Positions 32,276-44,010 of a DNA stretch of 64,000 bases are shown piece by piece. The position numbers and the translations under genes are program-made. The notes under the pieces are model-generated. The model saw nothing but the letters and a program-made list of their open reading frames with translations, ran no database searches and was not told where the DNA came from. Every line of letters starts with the position of its first letter. Position 1 is the stretch's first letter. The stretch comes from Welwitschia mirabilis (lineage: Eukaryota; Gnetophyta; Gnetopsida; Welwitschiales), in assembly GCA_051453625.1 (NCBI GenBank), contig JBOZIK010000001.1, forward strand, positions 178,530,085-178,594,084, in the 5' to 3' direction.

Positions 32276-34340
32276 CCGATGTAACTTTGAACATGATAGA
32301 AGAAATTGTTTTGAGGTTTCACTTGATGGGGAGGACTTCCTTTCTATTATTGTTTGAATTCTCTCTTATCCTATTCCTTTGGTAGATGTTATGATGTCAT
32401 TTGATCATCTTTAACTTGACTTATGTATTTGCTCTGTAAAGTTTACATGCCTAGTATTTATACTTGGGTATTTTAATAGTGATAAGATTGGATTCACCCA
32501 ATCTTAAGACTTTCACATATCTATAAACTTCACTTTAAAAGAATATGCCTTTGTTCTTATTCTTTTTTATTAAGGGTGTGAGGTATTTGATTGTTTAGGT
32601 GTGTTTTTTCTATTTTTCATCTCACTTCTTAACATTTGTCTTTTTTCGGATGTGATCATGTGAGAATTATTAGTGTAAAAAGAGGAGGGGTGGAAAAAGA
32701 GAAAGAAATTATTACATCTATGCTAAAATATATAGTCACCATGATGTACTAGTACACTAGGGTAAATTTTTATGAAAGGAACATTTGACAGTGTCAGTAG
32801 TTGTGGGAACTCCATTTGGTGAATTAATTAGACATGCTTTGTGGGTTCTTACTTCTCTAACTATGGTTAAACTTCCCTCATCATAAAAAGTAGTAATAAA
32901 ACTTTAAGGCTATAGGACCAGTGATGTTCTTAGTATTATTGGAGGAATTACTTATTTTCTAGAGTCTTAGTATCCCACATGATCATTTCACTTTTAAGGA
33001 CTTGGGTGTGTTTTGGGGTGTGAGTAGGTGAGTTAAGTTTTTAGTAGATTTTGATCTTATCATCAATTATTTTAATACTTTATCTTTTGTATCATCATAA
33101 TCACTAATTTTTAAGTGGAACTTTATGGAGTTGATACATTTTGTTATGCATCTTTACTCAGGTGGCTTTATGATGTCTTCCAAGGGGGTCTACTAAGTTA
33201 GAATTTAAGGTAGGTAAGATACCTTCTTCATGGCTCTAGTATTCCTTTTGTTATGTCTTTCTTTGGTTCTTAGTTTATTGTTTCAAAGTCATTTTTGTAT
33301 TTTTTTTAATCATCATTTAGGAACTTATTATTTAATAGTTTTTTATTATTATTTTCCTTTTCTCTCATATTATTTTATGAGATTATTTTAAGATTCCTTT
33401 AAGTATTTTAGAGTTCCATATATTTACATGATCATTTTTTAATTTAGGCACATTTGTTTAGTTTTCTTTGATAGGTTTTTATTTTATTTAGTACATTTTC
33501 ATCACCTTATCTTCCAATTCCTTTAAAATTTTCTCATTATCCTCATTCATTACAACTCTTCATCATTTCTTATTTTTTGAGCTTTCTAATACATTTTGAT
33601 ACCTTTACATGGATATCTAAACCTAGCTTATTTGCCTAATATTTTAATTTTTCTTAAACCTTTCAAGTTTTATTATCCACCTAATCATCTAGATGACATA
33701 GAAGAAGAACAACTAAGATTTTTCTGACAATCATCCTAGGGTTATGGTTCAAATAATGTGACTAGATGACAGTTTGATGAAACCATAGATAACTTTCTTT
33801 TCCTTTATTTTTCTTCCATTCTCTATCATTTTCATCTATCCTTATAGAAAATGATAGTCACTCTAAGCCATACCAACATTCTGAAAATTTCCCTAGTTAG
33901 ATTCATATCTCAAATTGTGAATTTTTAGTAGATTTTTCAAAATGAGGTATGCTTTTTTATCCCTTATTATTTGTAATCTTTTATTTTTTTTGAGCCTTTT
34001 AGCATGTAGTTTCTATGTATATTATTTAGTTTTTCATGCTCTTTGATTTGGAACTTATGGATCTAATTTTCACTGTGTATTTCGCATGATATCATAAATT
34101 ATGCGCCTTATGAGGTAGAATTAGGTTTTTTCTTTAAAACTAATTTTCTAATAAACCATAAGTTGAAACGTAGTGGTCCTTTAGGGAAAATTGATTAGTA
34201 TAATGGCTCTACAATTCTAGCAGATTATATTTTTCATTTGGATACTTTCATTTTTTACCTTATATGAGGCCCGCCAGTTTTACATTTTTTTGAGATTTTC
34301 ATACATTTTCCATTTTTCTTCATACAATTATAAAGGACAT
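32276..34340 (+). other. T-rich stretch after integrase, no gene recognised
   Basis: No frame of note and no LTR end. It includes one copy (33673-33698) of a motif ATCC...ATCATC.RGATGAC that also occurs near 29425, 37035 and 37505. Confidence 0.4.
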
Positions 34341-34355
34341 ATTAACACTCTTGTT

Positions 34356-34381
34356 GGGGTGTGGGGGGGTGGGGGAAGGGG
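34356..34381 (+). other. G-quadruplex-type G tract
   Basis: Four G runs of 4, 7, 5 and 4, separated by TGT, T and AA, meet the usual G4 pattern. It stands out in AT-rich DNA and is followed by more purines to about 34395. It could be the polypurine tract of a gypsy element, but no LTR start was recognised before the 486-N gap at 34429-34914. Confidence 0.8.
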
Positions 34382-34428
34382 TGTGGAAAAGGAGGGAATT
34401 ACAATATATTTTTATGATTTTAATACAT

Positions 34429-34914
34429 NNNNNNNNNNNNNNNNNNNNNNNNNNNNNNNNNNNNNNNNNNNNNNNNNNNNNNNNNNNNNNNNNNNNNNNN
34501 NNNNNNNNNNNNNNNNNNNNNNNNNNNNNNNNNNNNNNNNNNNNNNNNNNNNNNNNNNNNNNNNNNNNNNNNNNNNNNNNNNNNNNNNNNNNNNNNNNNN
34601 NNNNNNNNNNNNNNNNNNNNNNNNNNNNNNNNNNNNNNNNNNNNNNNNNNNNNNNNNNNNNNNNNNNNNNNNNNNNNNNNNNNNNNNNNNNNNNNNNNNN
34701 NNNNNNNNNNNNNNNNNNNNNNNNNNNNNNNNNNNNNNNNNNNNNNNNNNNNNNNNNNNNNNNNNNNNNNNNNNNNNNNNNNNNNNNNNNNNNNNNNNNN
34801 NNNNNNNNNNNNNNNNNNNNNNNNNNNNNNNNNNNNNNNNNNNNNNNNNNNNNNNNNNNNNNNNNNNNNNNNNNNNNNNNNNNNNNNNNNNNNNNNNNNN
34901 NNNNNNNNNNNNNN
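34429..34914. other. Assembly gap, 486 N
   Basis: The apparent plus-strand frames across it consist mostly of unknown residues and are not genes. Confidence 0.9.
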
Positions 34915-34959
34915 ATATGTTTTGTGTTTATAATTGATTAATCCATGCAGATGTATAGC

Positions 34960-36760
34960 TAGACAATTTGAGGTAGAGGCTAAGGCTATAGAGTAGGAGG
35001 TGGTCCCATTGGCACCATTGGAGGTTAAGTGGATAGAGCCAGTCCATCCTTCACCTTACCACACTAAATCTTTCTCTATTCAGCTAGCTGCTATCTAGAT
35101 AAAGAAACATTTTGGAGATTTCATTATCCATATAGAGCTAGACGTGGGTTAGAGGCTTACAAATCTATAGCTTCAGTGGATCATAGACACATATGAAGGA
35201 TATCATGTATTAGAGNNNNNNNNNNNNNNNNNNNNNNNNNNNNNNNNNNNNNNNNNNNNNNNNNNNNNNNNNNNNNNNNNNNNNNNNNNNNNNNNNNNNN
35301 NNNNNNNNNNNNNNNNNNNNNNNNNNNNNNNNNNNNNNNNNNNNNNNNNNNNNNNNNNNNNNNNNNNNNNNNNNNNNNNNNNNNNNNNNNNNNNNNNNNN
35401 NNNNNNNNNNNNNNNNNNNNNNNNNNNNNNNNNNNNNNNNNNNNNNNNNNNNNNNNNNNNNNNNNNNNNNNNNNNNNNNNNNNNNNNNNNNNNNNNNNNN
35501 NNNNNNNNNNNNNNNNNNNNNNNNNNNNNNNNNNNNNNNNNNNNNNNNNNNNNNNNNNNNNNNNNNNNNNNNNNNNNNNNNNNNNNNNNNNNNNNNNNNN
35601 NNNNNNNNNNNNNNNNNNNNNNNNNNNNNNNNNNNNNNNNNNNNNNNNNNNNNNNNNNNNNNNNNNNNNNNNNNNNNNNNNNNNNNNNNNNNNNNNNNNN
35701 NNNNNNNNNNNNNNNNNNNNNNNNNNNNNNNNNNNNNNNNNNNNNNNNNNNNNNNNNNNNNNNNNNNNNNNNNNNNNNNNNAAGGATATCATGTATTAGA
35801 GACTAGAGAGTTTTATGATATTATTCATATAGAACGACTCTCTAATGCTCATGGCTAACTCATTGACATGATTGTAGCTATCATGCACAACCATAAGATC
35901 ATGATTATTTCAAGTCATTACTATAATTACTAATCTAGATGATATCAAAAGTACTCATATTCATTTAGCTAGTAGGATAGAGGAGCGCCATTCTTATGGT
36001 GTAGCACTAGAGATTCTAGCTATCTTAACCACTGATAGGTAGGGAGTTTTGGTTACATAGTTATTGCTTGCCTATAATATTGTTCATAGATGATTGATTC
36101 ATAACATCGATCCATAATTCAATGATAGTTACATGATGGTTATCCACCTCTAGATGTTAATAATTTTTAAGTAGGAAGAGCATATGGATCTATTAACCTT
36201 CATTTGGAGGAGACTTAGAAGCATGATTGAGGTACAACAACTTTAGACTTTGGGATATTCATACCTTCTCTCAACTATTTCTAAATGCTTCAATATACCT
36301 AAGCCTTTAGGTGAGTAGAGACTTATATACATTTAGACTTTAGTTCATTACCTACAAGATATGGACATTCAGGTACTAGAAGAGGTAGAGAGACTTTAGA
36401 TATAGAGACCTATGATCAACATTACTTTTGAGCAGATTCAACCTTTCTTGCTAGAGACTACATAGATCATTAGAGACATGGTAGATTGAGGCATTTCCAC
36501 ACTTGAGAAAAGGATCACCATGGTTAAGAGAAGAGTAAATTATACTAAAGAGTAGCTAGTTGATATGCGATAATGCATCTTACATATTGAGCATAGTGTG
36601 ATGGTTGACCTCCTAGAGATAATTAGAATGTAGGGAGATGAGATAGCACACTATTACAATATCATTAGACCATCATTTTTCTATAGATCTTAAGCATCCT
36701 CCTTCTTCTCTGCCTACATCTGAGCTTGCTACACATTAGGATTTTATTATGACTCAATAA
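34960..36760 (+). pseudogene. Decayed ORF, ATHILA ORF-1-like or plant-transposon domain
   Basis: A plus-strand reading can be followed in pieces: 'WIIDTYEGYHVLE', 'REFYDIIHIERLSNAHG', 'GRIEERHSYGVALEILAIL'-like sequence, and near 36130-36300 'SYMMVIHL', 'FIWRRLRSMIEVQQL' and 'SYLLSTISKCFNIPKP'. The final order (H-x-L..., an acidic/aromatic middle, then L-P-Y-x-x-L-x-T-x-I-x-x-x-F-x-V) is the layout also seen in the second ORF of copia A and B. A 566-N gap (35216-35781) interrupts it. It lies downstream of element C on the same strand and may be its 3' ORF or a separate non-autonomous element. Function unknown; several stops. Confidence 0.45.
35216..35781. other. Assembly gap, 566 N, with the same 20 bases on both edges
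   Basis: AAGGATATCATGTATTAGAG stands immediately before and after the gap, and the protein reading continues across as though one copy of it were enough. The gap may be an unmerged overlap. Confidence 0.9.
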
Positions 36761-38440
36761 GGGAAATGGTTTTATTTATGATATATTATGTATCTTATCC
36801 TCTGTAGATTGTATAAACTCATGATTTACATAGACATAACATTTTTTATATCATCATAATATACATCTTTATTGCTGAATATTATGCATATTTTTACATA
36901 GCCATTTTCCGACACTTCATGATGAGAATTATACATTTGAGTGAGGGCCTATTAATATTAATTTATTTTAATATCTATCTTTTTAAAAAAGTTTCTCATA
37001 GGCTTCTATTTTTTAAGAATAATTTTTTAGTGTGTCATCCCTTCCATCATTCAGATGACCACCAGGAGGATAGTACGGCCACTTACATGAGGCAAGTGAA
37101 ATGTTCAGTTTTTGGTTTTTAAAATTTTTGTTCTACATTTTGAGATTTCTAATTATTTCTAAGATGATTTTATAGTTCCCTAGTTAATTTATTATTAGTG
37201 CATTTGGTTTGTAATTATGGTTGTTTGCTTGGTTTTGTTGCAGACTAACAAAGCTAAGTAGAGGAATATGTCATGCTATAAATTGTATGTATTTGATAGG
37301 ATATTTTGAGTAGTTTTGTAGGACATTAAATAAATTTATGCTAAGTTTCAATGATAATGAAGAGCTAAGGAAAATGTCACGAAAACATGTAATCTTTATT
37401 ACATTTGATAGTATTTAAAGAAATTTATAATACTTCCTATCTAAAGAAGCAATCCTACAATTAAAAAGGCTAATTTAATACAAAAAATATTTTATAAAAT
37501 CCCATCATCCACCTCATCATCTGGACAACTGCATGAATGACAAAATTACTTGAGCCAAGGAGGATGCTTACTAGATTAATCTGACAGCTGATGTGGAACT
37601 TCTATGATGTGACATCATCTCTTATAATATCTAGAAAACCAGTAGGATGACATCTAAAAATAATGCTTTATCAAACATCATCAAACTCTGGCCATGTGGC
37701 TGATACCTTATTATGTGACTATTAGAATTGTTATCATATCTGTTTGCGTTTACTAATTTTAGAATTTTTTTTTAACAAATATTTTTTCTACCTTCAACTC
37801 TATTTTCATCTTCTTTAGCATCAGAAAATCTTGTGATAAGAAATAAAAGGGTAGAAGGTCTATCCTTTATTATTACAGAGAGATGTCTTCCTTGGTGTTG
37901 GACTATGTATCCTTTATTGATGTGTCGCTACTTTATAACATGGATGTTTGATTTAAAATAATCAAAAATCTATTTTTCTTTTCATGTCATTTGTTATGTG
38001 CATCTCCCTTAGGGTTTATGTTACTTTTGATTCTATGACAGCTTCATCTGTGATATAGATTATGAGGGAAACCTTTATTAAGGTTGACAATGTTAGTTTA
38101 AGTGTATTGCATTTCATTTCTTACATTAACTTTGTATTGTTTTTATATTCTGTTCAATGTACCTGATAGCTTAAATTAGTCTTCGTCTAGTGACAACTTT
38201 CCTTGATTGATCTAGATTATATAGAGCTAATCTCCATGACATTTTGATTTTGTAATTAGATAAAAGTTGCATTTAGAATAGAACTTGCATATCATTTGCA
38301 TAGTATATTCATTTGCATTGTTATTTTATAGTGTGATTATTCTACTTAGAAGTTCATAGTATTTCATTTTGAAATTAATTCTCTTTATTCTCGCTTATGC
38401 CTTTAATATAATTATAACATTTGGATCACTTCCATCTATA
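36761..38440. other. Non-coding, LTR-like stretch
   Basis: No gene was recognised. 37500-37720 has the look of LTR U3 (dense TGACATCATC/GATGACATC motifs with CG sites worn to TG/CA). The ATCATC.RGATGAC motif occurs twice (37035-37059, 37503-37527). No matching second LTR was found, so ends are unknown. Confidence 0.35.
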
Positions 38441-38455
38441 TTAGTATGTCATGTT

Positions 38456-38458
<3 letters not shown>

Positions 38459-38498
<40 letters not shown>
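38459..38498. repeat. (AT)n microsatellite
   Basis: About twenty AT units just beyond the integrase C-terminus of element D. It explains the Tyr-Ile run in the minus-strand frame here. Confidence 0.95.
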
Positions 38499-38503
<5 letters not shown>

Positions 38504-38559
38504 ATTTTTAATATTTGTTTAGGAACATAATATTTGCATAAATATGCATTGCAATAGAC

Positions 38560-39200
38560 AAGTTTGCCCGAGAAAAGGTGTAAATGTGAGTTATAAAGTA
38601 GAACTAGTTCTTTCTCCTTGAAAGCTTTTTTTAAGAATGTATTGATCATGGAATTTATTCATTCTCTTTATTCTCATATTTTCATAGGTATCAGTTCTAA
38701 TTTCATCTAATTCATTAAGTTGTATAACCTTATTTTTCCTTGCAGCCTTCAAATTTAAGTTCATGTTTTAATTTCCTAGTACACCTTATGCTTACGTTTT
38801 ATGGATAGATGATAATATTTTCTACAAACTTATCTAAATGGTAACATTTCTAAGGGAGTTTTATAAGTAGTGTGATAAGCTTATAAAACATTTTTAAGCT
38901 TAAAGGATTAGTCTTTTCTTATGGAGTTTACTAAAATATTTTTAATCTTCTTATTCATAAACTTAATTTAGCCACTAGTTTGAGGGCAGTAGGGTGTTAC
39001 TACTTTATGAGTTACATCATGTTNNNNNNNNNNNNNNNNNNNNNNNNNNAGATTATTGAATATTTTATTGCAGAAATGTATTTCTCTACTGGTAATTAAA
39101 ACTTGTGGATAGTCAAATTGCATTAAGATATTTTCTTTAAAGAATTTTATTACCATTTAATCATTATTTAATTAATAATCATAAGCCTTAACTCATTTTT
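38560..39200 (-). pseudogene. Gypsy integrase relic of element D
   Basis: The minus strand reads 'MVIKFFKENILMQFDYPQVL', then 'REIHFCNKIF', a 26-N gap (39024-39049) that keeps frame, 'HDVTHKVVTPYCPQTSG', and 'NKKIKNILVNSIRKD'. This is the end of the rve core (F-F-x-x-N-I-x-x-R-F-G-x-P...S-D-x-G-x-H-F...T-x-Y-H-P-Q-T-x-G). The second catalytic Asp is lost. 'VLLYNSHLHLFSGKL' (about 38600-38556) is the C-terminal L-L-Y-N-S-R-L-x-L-F-P-G-K-L block. Stops between these show it is dead. Confidence 0.8.
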
Positions 39201-40299
39201 TTACATAGTCCACATAGACTAGAATGTACTAATGCCCATTTAAATATGGATAAGAATCCTAATAATCAATTCCCTAAATGTCAAAGGGTTGGACTATGAG
39301 AATTGGGTTTAGAAGCATCATTTATATTTATGAAAGACTTTCTAATTTTTGGCAATTATCATAAGATTTATAGTAAAGTTTGGAGTCTTTAAAAATACAA
39401 GGCCAATAGAAACTAAAGTAAAGAACTTTTGTAGTGGTTTTATTCACTGAGTAATAATCCCTATAAGCTTTAAAATGGTAATGATTAAGAACATCATGGT
39501 TTTAGTTTAGGGTACACATTTGTAAATGACTTGATCTAGATAATATTTGAAAAAATAAGGGCTATCCTAGAAGAAGTATTTGACCTAGCTTAGAAATCTC
39601 TTTTTATCATTAGGAGTCTAATGAAAAGAAATGTTTTTAAAAATTAGATAGTTGGCAATATTTACAAACTAAGGTTCTTCCTTAACTAAAAAGAGATGTT
39701 TATTTAGAAAGGTGTCATTAATCAGAAGGGATGTTTGTGGATTATCTTGAGTTAATTAGGAAAGATGACCTACAACTATGTTATTGAAACCCTTTTTATC
39801 TTTAATCTCCAAATAAAACTCCTATAGAAGGAGGATATATCTAATCAGTCTTGGTTTTGAATCCTTTTTTGCAAAAAGATATCTAAGGATTGAATGATCT
39901 ATATAGGTAATTACCTTAGATCCTAAAAGGTATTACCTAAACTTCTTTATGACAAATACTATAGACAATAGTTTTTTCTCCATAATAATATATTTTAACT
40001 AATTTTCATTTAAACTTTTACTAGCATAATAAACCATGATTGGTTGCTTGTATATCCTTTATTATAAAAGGCTCCCAATCATGTAATTACTAGTGTTAGA
40101 CAAAAGCTCAAAAGATAACTTCCAATCAAGTGAATGAATAATTAGAATGGAAGTAATTTTTTTTAAGGTATTTAAAAGCTTGTTAACATGTGAGAGTCTA
40201 GTTGAAGATGGCATCTTTGCTTAAATGATTATACAATGGCTAACAAATTTTACTGAAATCCTTAATGAATACTCTATAGTATTCTAAATGATTTAAGAA

Positions 40300-40880
40300 G
40301 AATCTAATTTTTTTGTTTTTTGTTTTTGAGGAGTTGACATATGTGTAATTATTGAAACCTTTACAAGATCTACCTAGATTTATTCCTTAGAGGTGACATG
40401 TCCTAAGACTATGCCTTGATTAATCATCAAGTGGCATTTCTCCTATTTGAGCATAAGGCCTTTTTTGATACATATCTTAAGGACATGTTCTAAGTTATGA
40501 AAATAATGATTAAAAGAGATTCCATATATTGAGAAGTCATCCATAATATTTTAACATTTAAATTTAATACATCAAAGAAGATTTTAATGATGCAATATTA
40601 GAATGTAGTAGTGCATTGCATAAGCCAAAGGACATTCATTTATAGACGAGCATTCCATACGGACAAGTGAAGGTAGTTTTTTTTAGTCCTCAAGGGTAAT
40701 TTTAATTTGATTATAGCCTAAGTACCCATCTAAGAAATAGTAAAATGAATGCTTTACAAGTTTTTTTAGGATTTAATTAGAGAAATATAAAGGGAAGTGA
40801 TTGTTTCTTACGATGGTGTTTAATTTTCTAAAGTCAATGCAATCCTCCATTTTACTGTAGATCTAGTAAGGATGATTTTA
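40300..40880 (-). pseudogene. Gypsy reverse transcriptase relic of element D
   Basis: Minus-strand blocks: 'RKLNTIVRNNHFPLYF' near 40840-40800, 'FYYFLDGYLGYNQIKITLED' near 40750-40690, 'TTFTCPYGMLVYK' near 40680-40640, 'MSFGLCNA' near 40635-40612, and the active site 'MDDFSIYGI' near 40545-40518 with both Asp kept. Missing Gln/Trp codons are TAA/TAG. The order and spacing are normal for a Ty3/gypsy polymerase. Confidence 0.85.
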
Positions 40881-41128
40881 TTGTGATCATTTGGAAGAAG
40901 GGTAATTCCTACTTTTTTAGCCATGATCTAGGTTGGATTGATTCATTTGCTATCTAAAATACGGTAGATAATTCTACTATTAAGAAGTTTGATTACCTCA
41001 TTTTTAACTACCTCCTTTAACATGGAGTTTATTTATCTTTGGGATTTTCTAAATGGATTAATATTATCTTCTAAGTAAATATGATGCATGTAAATGCAGG
41101 AATCAATATCATTAATGTCTAAGAGGAT

Positions 41129-41479
41129 TCATCCTATTGTTTGCTTATTCTTCCTTAAGAATTTGAACAATTGAGCTTTTTGAGATGGGGTTAAGAAAGA
41201 ATTCATGACTACTAAAAAGGTGAAGTTCTCTCTTAAGAATGCATATTTTAAATTAATGAATGAGGGTTTAATTCCTAGGTTGATTTTATCTGGTATAATG
41301 TGGCATAATTCTTGAGAGAGATCTAAGTAATTATATTTAAGAGAGTGGAAAGCAGATTTTTGGTTTTCAAAAAGTGTTTCTACCCTATCCGCATGTTCTA
41401 CTCCTTCATCATTTAGTGGAAATTTTATGGAATTAAAAATGTTTAGTTCTAGGGTTATGTTGTCAAAGGAAATCTCCAT
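41129..41479 (-). pseudogene. Protease-to-RT linker of element D
   Basis: This frame of 116 codons, the longest open stretch of this element, is not a separate gene. It reads 'MEISFDNITLEL' and later 'KPSFINLKYAFLRENFTFL' and 'LFKFLRKNKQTIG'. This is the P-x-L-K-P-L-P-x-x-L-x-Y-A-F-L-x-x-x-x-x-x-P-V-I...L-R-x-x-K-x-A-I-G-W segment that precedes reverse transcriptase in Athila/Tat polyproteins. The Trp that should follow is TAG or similar, which closes the frame. Confidence 0.75.
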
Positions 41480-41499
41480 TACCCTATTCTTACAATTGA

Positions 41500-42100
41500 T
41501 TAAGACATTTGAAGTTGCTAAGAGAAATTTTTTTGAAAATGATAAGCACTAATTTCTTTGTTTATTTTTCTACATCCAAAGCCTAAAAGTCCACTGGGAA
41601 GCAACAAAATAACAATCCTAATAAGAACATCCTTTATGATCCCTAATGGTATTTTTATAGAGTTGTTGGCTAATTAGAGTTAGAGTTTTGTGTTTTTAAG
41701 CCCTTCTAAGCTTAATTCTTTATAGGTTCCATAAAGAAGTAAGTTCACACTAGCTCCTAAGTTAAATAAAGCTTGGTTAAGTTACTTATTGCCTATGATA
41801 ATAGCAATTGTAGGGCATCTAAATCTTTTTATTTGAAACAATTGCACTTGTTTGTTGCACTAGGAAAAATTTACTCTTTACATTCATATGCCTTTTTATA
41901 GTGCACATGTTTTTGAGGAATGTTCTATATGAAGGCATTTGTTTAATGTCTTCTAGGAGAGGGATATTTACCTTGACTTCTTTGAAAATTTCTAAAGCCT
42001 CTAACTATTTTTTTAATTATAGTGTTCTTTCTAAATTTTTAGGGAAAAGTTAGAGGTTTCAATGCATATAAGAGTGGGTTTTAGAAAATTTTGGGTCAAA
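41500..42100 (-). pseudogene. Gypsy gag-end and protease relic of element D
   Basis: 'FKNMCTIKRHMNVKSKFFL' (about 41920-41865) is the conserved F-L-x-D-L-x-x-x-K-R-x-x-x-x-x-x-x-x-x-L segment just before protease. The active site reads 'NLGASVNLLLYGTYKELS' (about 41770-41715), so the catalytic Asp is Asn and Gly-Ala-Ser is kept. The same pair of blocks occurs twice more in 45.6-48.5 kb. Confidence 0.75.
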
Positions 42101-42744
42101 ATTTCACTAAGCATGTAAGTAAAAAAGGTTTTAGAGCCTTCATAGAAGGTTTAGCAAAAACCATAGGGCATCTTAAGCACAAGGGATCGTGGTGCAAGTG
42201 AGGGAATGCGATAGTGCTAATCTAGTTTTAAATTATGGCTTTAGCAAAATTAAGATTATTAAGATAGTTGTTTTAAATTTTTTTAATGTATCAAGATTGT
42301 ATAAAAATTAAACTAAGATGAAGAACATGAGTAAAATCAGATAAAATCATGTAAAAATTTTAAAGGATTTTGATGTTTTACTCACAGTAAAAACACAGAA
42401 AGAAAAACTCAAAAATGTAGAAAATGTAGAAGAACGTAATATGTATGGAAAAATTTTTAAGTTTCACTCCTAAATCAACCTATAAACAACATGTTAGACC
42501 TACATACAATAAGTTACCACAAAATAAAAAATAAACTTTAAAAACAAACTAGACTTGTTTTGGTTTCATTGTAATGACCAGTAGCAACCATTGGAAGGAA
42601 AAGAAAAGAAGCACATAAAATAAAGGACAAAGAATGCATTTGGGTATCAATGGAAAGAGGACCAATATCCATAATTAAAAAAATAAAAACTATATATAAA
42701 ATTAAAAAAAATGCTTTTATAAGCTACCATCATATCGTTATTCC

Positions 42745-42766
42745 CAACAATGCTACTAAAATCTAT
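42745..42766 (-). other. Worn primer-binding site, tRNA-Asp type
   Basis: The plus strand reads TTCCCAACAATGCTACTAAA, to be compared with the complement of TGGCGCCGTTGCCGGGGAA, the primer site of Athila-like elements. About seven differences are seen, most of them C-to-T or G-to-A. Location between the LTR and the gag/protease relic supports it. Confidence 0.5.
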
Positions 42767-44010
42767 TTTTGCTTTACAATTTCTGGATTTAAAACTAAGT
42801 TAAACTTAGTTATCATTCTTTCTCAGGGATAACATGAGTAGTGGTTCAGAATTTCACTATCTTAAACTTTAATGCAAGTATAAATTTTAAGATAAGAAAA
42901 GAAATACATAAATTTAGAGTTCAATTTGAACTTCAACTTAAGAAAAGAGGTAAGCAAGATAACTCCAAGGTACCATCAATTCATCCTTTGCAATCCTTTA
43001 CTTCAAGGTTTTCCAATGCTTTCATTAATACACTTAAAACCATCAAGTGTTTTGGCTTGGATCATGATGATATAATCTGCTTGATCATTTGAGTAATGAT
43101 GAACTAAATTGCTACTTGATCTTCAAAGCCCTAAATGATAATAAGGAGGAAGGACTCTAAGTACTTAAGATCTATAAAGTAAAGAGAGTTAGTTCAATCA
43201 TTAAAAAGATCTCACTCAATTATAATAAAGCTTAATGATTGGGTTGTTTCCTAAACATTCCAAATATAAAGTAATTCATGATTTGGAATAAAAGGTAAAT
43301 GACTATGTATTACAAAAATAAATGCACTTTACAATAATGGAAGAAAGATGCCAAAAAAAACTTCTCAACAATCCTCAAAGACTAGCTTACTTCCCTAAAT
43401 AGTTTTTTAGAAAGCCATCATAACTAATTCTTTAAGGTTCTATAATTATCCAAAAATCAAAGATGATACAATGAAGGGTTTAATGCTCTTTTATAGGAAG
43501 AGTGAGGATGAGGAATGCTTACAAGCTCTTGGCTTGTAGTGTTAGATAGAATCTTTATCATTTAGTGTTAAATAAATAAAATTTTTTTAAACATTTAATG
43601 AAGGTTATCTTATAGTGTCACATACATAAAATTATGTCCTCTAGAACTAGTTATAATATTTATAATTTAGCATTTGTTGGAGTTTTCTTGTGGTAGTTCG
43701 TGGAGATAGTCAAATAGCATTAGTTGGAATCTTCATCATGATGCATTCAACATGTGTTGTTTGGAGCTAGATTATTTTACTAACCAGTGCTATCATCACA
43801 TGTCTCCAATGCCACCTTCACATGCCTCTATCACATGTCTTCTAATGCTACTACTATATGTCACCACCTCATGGCTGCATTACCATCATTGTTTTGTGTA
43901 AAATTGTGTCCATATTTCACTGAGTGTTCCAGAACGTGGCTAAAGATCTGCAATTATCATGAAGAAAAACATAATATTAAATTTTATTTTACAAATATAG
44001 AAAACATATT
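42767..44010 (-). repeat. Probable 5' LTR of element D
   Basis: This stretch beyond the primer site has a promoter-like TATA (43497-43485, minus) and, on the upstream side, short GC-richer repeats (43.5-43.9 kb). The open frames at 42841-43092 and 43787-44020 have no known similarity and are on the wrong strand. The outer end is a guess because no partner LTR was found. Confidence 0.45.
43485..43497 (-). promoter_or_regulatory. Candidate TATA box of element D LTR
   Basis: The minus strand reads CCTATAAAAGAGC, the best TATA match in this region, placed about 730 bases before the primer site. Confidence 0.5.

Larger units (their letters stand above)
38440..44010 (-). mobile_element. Ty3/gypsy element D, Athila/Tat-like, minus strand
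   Basis: In minus-strand order: LTR (about 44010-42767) with TATA box, worn tRNA-Asp-type primer site (42766-42745), shortened gag end and protease (about 42050-41500), pre-RT segment (41479-41129), reverse transcriptase (about 40880-40300) and integrase (about 39200-38560). Most of gag is deleted: only about 700 bases separate primer site and protease. The 3' LTR was not found; recognisable sequence ends near 38440. Motifs are those of the same broad lineage as element C, but the two are not close copies. It lies tail-to-tail with element C and its downstream ORF. Confidence 0.75.

Noticed and set aside
34290-35792. Open frames of about 200 codons around 34.3-34.9 and 35.2-35.8 kb
   Set aside because: They are made of gap residues; only the plus-strand relic at 34960-36760 has protein-like content.
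38449-38540. Tyr-Ile repeat protein end
   Set aside because: Translation of the (AT)n run; only the upstream part is real integrase relic.
42841-43092. 83-codon plus-strand frame
   Set aside because: It falls in the probable LTR of element D on the wrong strand; no recognisable domain.
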